Source: JBBRLG01 sp038231495
Lineage (GTDB): Bacteria; Planctomycetota; Planctomycetia; Gemmatales; Gemmataceae
DNA: 7,739 nucleotides
Direction of reading: 5' to 3'
Assembly: GCA_038231495.1 (NCBI GenBank)
Contig: JBBRLG010000368.1
Coordinates: forward strand, 1 to 7,739
Under the pieces are notes generated by a model, which saw only the letters and a program-made list of their open reading frames with translations, did not search any database and was not told the origin of the DNA. The position numbers and the translations under genes were made by a program. Below are positions 6,085 to 7,739 of the stretch, one piece after another (within the stretch, counting starts at the first letter, position 1; every line of letters begins with the position of its first letter).

Positions 6085-6498
6085 TTACATCTTCATCCAG
6101 TTGCCGATTTGCCCGTTCGGGCCGTCGACCCAGATATCGACCTTCATCCCATTATTGTGGGGGCCGGCCGGGTCATAATGGAACTGCCCGCCGATCTTCG
6201 GCTCCAACATCGACGGTTCGACGACCGGCGTGGCGCCATTCGGCTGAGTCTGGGCCAGGGCTTCCAGGCTCGGCGGATAGTCGTTGTTATTGAGCCTGTA
6301 CACCTCGCAAGCTTCGGCGAGTGCTTTCGTCGTCCCGTAGTCGATCTTTTGTTTCGATTCGTCGAGCCTCGGAAACAGGTAGACGGTGCCGATTCCGGCG
6401 AGCACGACGATGATGGCTACCACGACGAGCATTTCCATGAGGGTGTAGCCAGCACGCACCCCCCGGTGTCCCTTGATTTGACGTTCGCGGATAAGCAT
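6085..6498 (-). CDS. gspG: GspG major pseudopilin
   Basis: A 137-residue prepseudopilin that polymerises into the T2SS pseudopilus after cleavage and N-methylation by the prepilin peptidase. The leader of 17 residues (MLIRERQIKGHRGVRAG) precedes YTLMEMLVVVAIIVVLAGIG, with Gly at -1, Tyr at +1 and Glu at +5. Mature length is 120. Family features are ALAEACEVYRLNNNDYPPSL (59-78), resembling the Y-x-L-D-N-x-x-Y-P stretch of GspG, and a C-terminus reading VDIWVDGPNGQIGNW (120-134) with the conserved IGNW ending. The loop before IGNW is shorter than in enterobacterial GspG, which usually has a Gly/Asp-rich calcium site there. The ATG at 6498 is chosen because AAGAGGG lies eight bases upstream and the leader length is normal; an in-frame ATG at 6633 would add 45 residues with no prepilin character. 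It is first gene of the minus-strand cluster, divergent from gspE. Confidence 0.92.
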   Translation of the reverse strand: MLIRERQIKGHRGVRAGYTLMEMLVVVAIIVVLAGIGTVYLFPRLDESKQKIDYGTTKALAEACEVYRLNNNDYPPSLEALAQTQPNGATPVVEPSMLEPKIGGQFHYDPAGPHNNGMKVDIWVDGPNGQIGNWMKM

Positions 6499-6544
6499 GG
6501 TAGGAACCCTCTTGCGACCTCGATACCCCAAAACTCCATTAGTC

Positions 6545-6573
6545 ATCATATCGCGCGGCAATGAAAGATTCAT
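6545..6573 (-). promoter_or_regulatory. Candidate gspG promoter
   Basis: On the minus strand, ATGAAT (6573-6568) is separated by 17 bases from TATGAT (6550-6545). The -10 matches TATAAT at five of six positions; the -35 shares only TGA with TTGACA. It would start transcription about 40 bases before the gspG ATG. The match is modest and could be chance. Confidence 0.3.
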
Positions 6574-6603
6574 GAGTATTCCCCAAAATGTGCCCGCCGG
6601 GTA

Positions 6604-6647
6604 CCGCTGGCGGCTTTGCGTGAAAGAACGCAATGCCGCAAGCGGCA
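6604..6647. promoter_or_regulatory. Cluster of three inverted repeats, candidate operator
   Basis: CCGC-TG-GCGG occupies 6604-6613. TTGCGT-GAAAGA-ACGCAA occupies 6616-6633. TGCCGC-AA-GCGGCA occupies 6634-6647. All arms are perfect. The first and third share the form CCGC-N2-GCGG and their centres are 32 bases apart, close to three helical turns, with the middle palindrome between them. The cluster ends nine bases before the candidate gspE -35. This arrangement suits a dimeric DNA-binding regulator acting on both promoters; hairpins in a leader RNA are the alternative. Confidence 0.5.
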
Positions 6648-6656
6648 GAATCGGCG

Positions 6657-6685
6657 TTACCTTGATCTTGCATCCGGGTTACAAT
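6657..6685 (+). promoter_or_regulatory. Candidate gspE promoter
   Basis: TTACCT (6657-6662) is separated by 17 bases from TACAAT (6680-6685). The -10 matches TATAAT at five of six positions, the -35 at three of six. Transcription would begin near 6692, giving a leader of about 70 bases before the gspE ATG. Confidence 0.35.
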
Positions 6686-6760
6686 AGGAACAGTGCCAGA
6701 CCGCCCCTTCCCCGCCTGGGTCGAGCTTTTCCCGCGAGCGCAACACGAACCGAGGAACTC

Positions 6761-7739
6761 ATGCAGCTGCTGAAACGACTGGTGCAACGTGGCATCCTGC
6801 AAGCCGACGCCGTGCCCCGCATCGTCGAACTGCACAACGCCACGCCCAACAAGCCGCTGCACGGACTGCTCATCGAACAGGGCTTCGGCAAGGAGGACGA
6901 TGTCCTGTCCGTGCTTGCCGAGGAGTTCGGCATGGAACTGGTCGATCTCACCCAGGTCACGGTCGATCCCGAAACGCTCAAGGAAATGCCGCTCAAGCTC
7001 GTTCACCGCCGCAGCCTGATGCCGCTGTCGCGCGTCAACGGCACCCTGACCGTGGCCACCGGCAATCCGTTCGACGTGAACGCCCTGGATGAGTTGCAAA
7101 TGCTGACCGGCCTGCAAATCCAGCCGGTGTTGGCCAGCCTGCGCGAGATCAACCGGCTCATCAAAACGCACTTCGGCGTCGGCGGCGAGACCGTCAGCGC
7201 CATGATGCAGGAGCGCGCCGAAGAGGTCGAACTGCTTGAGGGGATCGAGGCGGACGACAGCGAGGCGGCCAAGATGGCCCAGGAAGCCTCGGTCGTCAAG
7301 CTGGTCAACGAAATCCTCATCGAGGCGGCCAACGAGCGCGCCAGCGACATCCACATCGAGCCGGAAGAGGCCAACCTGCGCATCCGCTACCGCATCGACG
7401 GCATCCTGCAACACCAGTCGATGCACGCCGAAATGACCCGCTTCCAGTCCGCGATCATCAGCCGTATCAAGATCATGGCCCGGCTCAACATCGCCGAGAA
7501 GCGGCTGCCGCAAGACGGCCGCATCAAGATGCGCGTGCAGAACCGCGAGATCGACGTGCGCGTGTCCATCATCCCGATGATTCACGGCGAAGGCATCGTC
7601 ATGCGTCTGCTCGACAAGGGCCGCATGGTGTTCAACCTGGCCAACGTCGGCATGTTGCCGGACACCAATGCGACGTTCCGCCAACTGCTCAAACGGCCGC
7701 ACGGCATCATCCTCGTCACCGGCACCACCGGCTCCGGCA
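6761..7739 (+). CDS. gspE: GspE assembly ATPase (partial, 3' end outside window)
   Basis: The first 326 codons of a secretion ATPase, about 57% of the usual roughly 560-570 residues; the frame is open to the right edge. GspE forms a cytoplasmic hexamer on GspL and powers pseudopilus growth. Residues 1-140 are an N1E/MshEN-like domain (LHGLLIEQGFGKEDDVLSVL at 33-52, then VDLTQVTVDPETL). A variable acidic linker at about 141-168 follows. The N2E domain starts near SVVKLVNEILIEA (177-189), with family motifs ASDIHIEP (194-201), RYRIDG (209-214), RLNIAEKRLPQDGR (241-254) and EIDVRVSIIP (263-272). The Walker A loop begins at the edge as VTGTTGSG (319-326), with Thr where Pro is commonest. Walker B, the Asp and His boxes and the tetracysteine zinc module lie beyond the window. 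The ATG at 6761 has GAGGAA four bases upstream and no better in-frame start. PilB of type IV pili is a close relative; the gsp neighbours decide the name. Confidence 0.9.
   Translation, partial: MQLLKRLVQRGILQADAVPRIVELHNATPNKPLHGLLIEQGFGKEDDVLSVLAEEFGMELVDLTQVTVDPETLKEMPLKLVHRRSLMPLSRVNGTLTVATGNPFDVNALDELQMLTGLQIQPVLASLREINRLIKTHFGVGGETVSAMMQERAEEVELLEGIEADDSEAAKMAQEASVVKLVNEILIEAANERASDIHIEPEEANLRIRYRIDGILQHQSMHAEMTRFQSAIISRIKIMARLNIAEKRLPQDGRIKMRVQNREIDVRVSIIPMIHGEGIVMRLLDKGRMVFNLANVGMLPDTNATFRQLLKRPHGIILVTGTTGSG

Larger units (their letters stand above)
6499..6760. other. Divergent gspG/gspE intergenic region
   Basis: These 262 bases separate the two divergent starts and should hold promoters for both directions. 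Visible elements are candidate sigma-70-type promoters on each strand, three adjacent perfect inverted repeats (6604-6647), and CCCCAAAA twice (6526-6533 and 6581-6588, 55 bases apart). Short open frames here lack coding character. Confidence 0.6.

Noticed and set aside
6499..6633. Longer gspG start at 6633 giving a 182-residue protein
   Set aside because: It would put 62 residues before the cleavage site, cross the candidate gspG promoter and begin inside the palindrome cluster. The ATG at 6498 has a ribosome binding site and a normal 17-residue leader.
6539..7702. A 387-codon open frame on the minus strand opposite gspE
   Set aside because: It is antisense to clear GspE family motifs, its translation is rich in His/Asp/Arg/Gln without domain character, and it would overlap the gspG start. 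Lack of stops follows from GC-rich codon bias of gspE.
34..7739. Type IV pilus locus instead of type II secretion
   Set aside because: The ATPase and PilM-like protein alone could fit either, but the G-H-I-J-K order, GspK lacking Glu at +5 with its DEAGKLNLN and INVNTAS motifs, and the GspG IGNW end point to T2SS.

Overview
The window is one GC-rich bacterial locus encoding most of the cytoplasmic, inner-membrane and pseudopilus part of a type II secretion system (T2SS). No mobile element, CRISPR array, tRNA or rRNA is visible. Gene content, a very large GspK with an inserted D-x-N-x-N-G calcium-type loop, and A/T/P/G-rich pseudopilin tails suggest a Planctomycetota-like genome. That is an inference from protein style only; no taxonomic marker is present.

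Layout. Minus strand, read right to left: gspG (major pseudopilin, start 6498), gspH (5931), gspI (5353), gspJ (4196), gspK (3254) and gspL (1506, ending at 34). This is the canonical G-H-I-J-K-L order. H/I share one base (TAATG), I-J are 2 bases apart, J-K 33 and K-L 77, so H to L look like one transcription unit. The G-H gap is 153 bases and contains a 10-bp inverted repeat. On the plus strand, gspE (assembly ATPase) starts at 6761 and runs off the right edge just inside its Walker A motif. A 262-bp divergent intergenic region (6499-6760) separates gspE from gspG. It carries candidate promoters in both directions and an unusual cluster of three perfect inverted repeats.

How the parts fit (family knowledge). 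GspE hydrolyses ATP at the cytoplasmic face. GspL links GspE to the inner membrane through an actin-like domain, one transmembrane helix and a periplasmic domain. GspG polymerises into the pseudopilus. GspH, I, J and K are minor pseudopilins, and I-J-K with K on top form the tip that starts assembly. gspC, D, F, M and the prepilin peptidase are not in the window; gspM could lie left of position 1 and gspF right of 7739.

The system is recognisable rather than new, but several parts depart from the textbook form. GspI carries a roughly 245-residue acid-free, aromatic-free tail with an exact 48-bp tandem duplication. GspK has an EF-hand-type loop and an insert of about 170 residues. GspG has a shortened calcium loop, GspH has Ala at the cleavage site, and the divergent control region contains ordered palindromes.
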